Shown one piece after another: positions 62,024-64,000 of a stretch of 64,000 bases of DNA (position 1 is the stretch's first letter; every line of letters begins with the position of its first letter). Below the pieces are notes generated by a model. That model did not search any database. It worked only from the letters and a program-made list of their open reading frames with translations, and had not been told where the DNA came from. A program made the position numbers and the translations under genes. This DNA comes from Deltaproteobacteria bacterium (GTDB lineage: Bacteria > Desulfobacterota > Desulfobulbia > Desulfobulbales > Desulfobulbaceae), in contig JAJRQC010000094.1 of the NCBI GenBank assembly GCA_024280455.1, positions 1 to 64,000 on the forward strand, in the 5' to 3' direction.

Positions 62024-62858
62024 ACAGCTCTGGCAGCTGCAGCAGGTCGGGTTCAAGTACGGGGCTGCGTCTGTTCTGCAGGGACTTGATCTGCAGCTTG
62101 CAAAAGGGCGTTGTTACGGAGTATTGGGGCCAAACGGCAGCGGTAAGACCACGCTGCTTGACCTGCTCTGCGGGCTGCTTGTTCCTGAATCAGGGGAGAT
62201 TGCATTCTGTGGCCATCCCCTGGCGGGCTGGAGCCATCGGCAACTGGCCCGTAAGGTAGCTCTGGTGCCCCAGGATTTTGTGGTTCGTTTCGGATTTACG
62301 GTCCGTGAGGTGGTGGAAATGGGGCGTCATCCCCATCTGGGCCGTTTTGCCGGTCTGAGCACCCGGGATCACCAGCTGGTGGATCAGGTGATGGAAGAAC
62401 TCGGTATTTCCGCCTTTGCCAACCGGCCGGTGACCCGGTTGTCCGGGGGGGAAAAGCAGCGGGTGGCGGTGGCCCGGGCACTGGTTCAGGATCCGGAGGT
62501 CCTGCTGCTTGATGAGGCCACCTCAAATCTTGATATTTTTCATTCCCTGTCCATTCTCGGTACCATCCGGAGCCGGATTCGGGAACAGGGGTTGACGGTG
62601 GTTGCGGCCCTGCATGACCTCAATCTGGCCACCTTTTTTTGTGATCAGTTGATTTTTATAAAAAATGGCAAAATGGTCTGCCAGGGTCCGATTGATCAGG
62701 TGCTGCGGGCTGAAATCATTCATGAGGTCTACGGGGTGGAGGCAGAGGTCAGGCAGGATGCATTCTCCGGCAGCAGACAGGTGAGTTACAAAATGCCGGA
62801 TTCAGACCTCACGCAGAGGTGCGAAGGCGCAGAGAAAAGAGAAAGAGAAACTTTATGA
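62004..62858 (+). CDS. BtuD-type ABC transporter ATPase
   Basis: 284 residues from the ATG at 62004, which overlaps the permease end by 20 bp; a GTG at 61962 is less likely. Walker A GPNGSGKTT, signature LSGGEKQRVAVARAL, Walker B VLLLDEATSNLD. Energises the permease. Substrate as for the neighbours. Confidence 0.9.
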   Translation: MAHQDSEQLWQLQQVGFKYGAASVLQGLDLQLAKGRCYGVLGPNGSGKTTLLDLLCGLLVPESGEIAFCGHPLAGWSHRQLARKVALVPQDFVVRFGFTVREVVEMGRHPHLGRFAGLSTRDHQLVDQVMEELGISAFANRPVTRLSGGEKQRVAVARALVQDPEVLLLDEATSNLDIFHSLSILGTIRSRIREQGLTVVAALHDLNLATFFCDQLIFIKNGKMVCQGPIDQVLRAEIIHEVYGVEAEVRQDAFSGSRQVSYKMPDSDLTQRCEGAEKRERETL

Positions 62859-63799
62859 GATTGTTGAGTTGTAGGAGAGGTCTGGTGCAACAGTTTATTT
62901 TTCTGCTGCTGGTCTGCTTGTGCGTTGCCGGACCTGCAGCTGCAGGCCCGATTATCGACAGTGACGGCCGGGTGATTGTGGTGGACAAACCATTTGTCCG
63001 GATTATTTCCTTATATGGGGCCCACACCAGGAACCTGATCGACATGGGGGCGGGAGGCCAGATCGTGGCGGTCGGCCGCAGTGACCGTCAGCTTCCTGAT
63101 CTGCCGCGGCTCAGTTTTCGTGATGATCCGGAACGGTTGCTGGCCCTGAAACCCGATCTGGTTTTGATCCGGCCGATGATCAGTCGTGCCTACCCGCAAC
63201 TGGTCCAGCGTATGGAGCAGAGCGGGGTAGCGGTGGTCTCTCTGCAGCCCGCTGCCATGGATGAAATGTTTCGCTACTGGGAAACCCTGGGCAAGCTTTC
63301 CGGCCATGAGCAGGAGGCCCGGCAGATGATTTCCCGCTTCGGGGTCGGCCTGGCTGAGATCAAACAGCAGGTGGATCAAATCCACCCTGAAGATCGAAAG
63401 CGGGTCTACTTTGAATCCATCCACAAACGGATGAAAACCTTTACCCCGACGTCCATGGCCATTTTTGTGCTGGAAAGTGCAGGCGGCATCAACGTGGCCA
63501 CCGATGCGCTCCAGGTCCGCAAGACCAATATTGCTGCCTATGGAAAAGAACGTATCCTTGCCAGGGCCGACCAGATCGATGTCTTCCTGGCCCAGAAGGG
63601 GCGGATGAACGCGGTCACCGTGGAGATGATTAAACAGGAACCCGGATTTCAGGTGATCAAGGCCATCCGCAATAACCAGGTTTTTCTGGTGGACGAAAAA
63701 CTGGTCTCCCGGCCGACGCTGGGCTTATTAGATGGGATTCAAACCGTGTATGACATGCTGTATCCCTTAGTGAATCAGGATGTACCTGATGGAAAATAG
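62855..63799 (+). CDS. BtuF-type periplasmic binding protein
   Basis: About 314 residues from the ATG at 62855, which overlaps the preceding TGA by four bases; a signal peptide follows ([19 protein letters not shown]). Class III helical-backbone fold: [55 protein letters not shown]. It captures the substrate for the permease. Cobalamin or a precursor is the best guess, given the riboswitch. Confidence 0.86.
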   Translation: MRLLSCRRGLVQQFIFLLLVCLCVAGPAAAGPIIDSDGRVIVVDKPFVRIISLYGAHTRNLIDMGAGGQIVAVGRSDRQLPDLPRLSFRDDPERLLALKPDLVLIRPMISRAYPQLVQRMEQSGVAVVSLQPAAMDEMFRYWETLGKLSGHEQEARQMISRFGVGLAEIKQQVDQIHPEDRKRVYFESIHKRMKTFTPTSMAIFVLESAGGINVATDALQVRKTNIAAYGKERILARADQIDVFLAQKGRMNAVTVEMIKQEPGFQVIKAIRNNQVFLVDEKLVSRPTLGLLDGIQTVYDMLYPLVNQDVPDGK

Positions 63800-64000
63800 T
63801 TTGCCTGCAATAATACTGGCTGGAACCCATTCCGGTTGCGGGAAAACCACCGTTACCCTCGGTATCATGGCGGCCCTTTGTAAACAAGGTCTTAATGTTC
63901 AGCCGTTTAAATGCGGGCCGGATTTCATTGATCCTACCCTGCACCGGCTGGTGACCGGCCGGGTTTCCCGGAACCTGGACGTGCGTATGTGTGGGGCCGA
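63789..64000 (+). CDS. cbiA: Cobyrinate a,c-diamide synthase, 5' part
   Basis: From ATG 63789, overlapping the previous gene by 11 bp, the frame encodes ~70 residues and runs off the window. It shows the amidotransferase ATP motif [17 protein letters not shown] and [13 protein letters not shown], both characteristic of CbiA/CobB. It amidates cobyrinate with glutamine and ATP in the anaerobic cobalamin pathway. Incomplete only because the sequence ends. Confidence 0.9.
   Translation, partial: MENSLPAIILAGTHSGCGKTTVTLGIMAALCKQGLNVQPFKCGPDFIDPTLHRLVTGRVSRNLDVRMCGA

Noticed and set aside
62805-62850. A string like ACGCAGAGGTGCGAAGGCGC at the end of the ATPase gene, resembling a common repeat
   Set aside because: Only one copy in the window and it lies inside the reading frame, so no repeat was called.

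Overview
The window looks like chromosomal DNA of a strictly anaerobic Desulfobacterota member, probably near the Desulfobulbales. This placement is inferred from gene content, not from a marker gene. The supporting signs are a group II-type Mo nitrogenase with nifI1/nifI2 between nifH and nifD, a periplasmic CbiK-type cobaltochelatase, anaerobic NrdDG, a selenocysteine-containing SelD, a membrane-anchored octaheme cytochrome and an outer membrane (LptD).

Layout. Positions 171-6998 (minus strand) are an envelope operon: lptD, a DHH phosphoesterase, mltB, mltA and a SAM hydroxide adenosyltransferase. A radical SAM gene, an RNase E/G gene and tRNA-Arg follow on the plus strand (7295-10506). Positions 10658-30626 are a nitrogen-fixation island, almost all on the minus strand. 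One operon, nifH-nifI1-nifI2-nifD-nifK, appears to continue into a NifB-like protein without radical-SAM cysteines, a [2Fe-2S] ferredoxin, a GNAT acetyltransferase, a HEPN-like protein, a small unknown protein and a Nif11-type protein. A second operon is nifE-nifN-nifB-nifX-like-modA-modB-modC. Between them lie nifV, a rhodanese-domain protein and, on the plus strand, a nifA-type activator. Both operons start with a sigma-54 -24/-12 site, and each has the same 31-bp upstream element about 100-110 bp further up. They are therefore very likely co-activated, and Mo uptake is wired into cofactor synthesis.

Positions 31233-39413 carry a degenerate propeller-like fragment, a GGDEF-EAL protein, a sugar-epimerase-like SDR, an ICMT-like methyltransferase, and a two-gene membrane complex: two CydA-like proteins, one with an octaheme cytochrome c tail, plus a ferredoxin. 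Positions 39543-47295 hold purF, the UGA-containing selD, and a frameshifted two-domain ABC-type binding protein next to a hybrid histidine kinase. Positions 47448-52407 hold a peptidase, ispDF, RNase P RNA, rnhA, a zinc-ribbon protein and a Nif3-like protein, then a CAU tRNA. Positions 52924-57163 hold an M48 protease, gene remnants, a PepSY-type protein and nrdG with an in-frame TAG. Positions 57160-64000 centre on two back-to-back cobalamin riboswitches. One faces nrdDG; the other faces cbiK, an ABC cobalamin-type importer and cbiA, which runs off the window.

Intergenic DNA is rich in short repeats: a ~100-bp two-hairpin element (three copies and a fragment), a ~130-bp inverted-repeat element (two copies), a shared nif hairpin (two copies) and heptanucleotide tandem arrays at several gene junctions.
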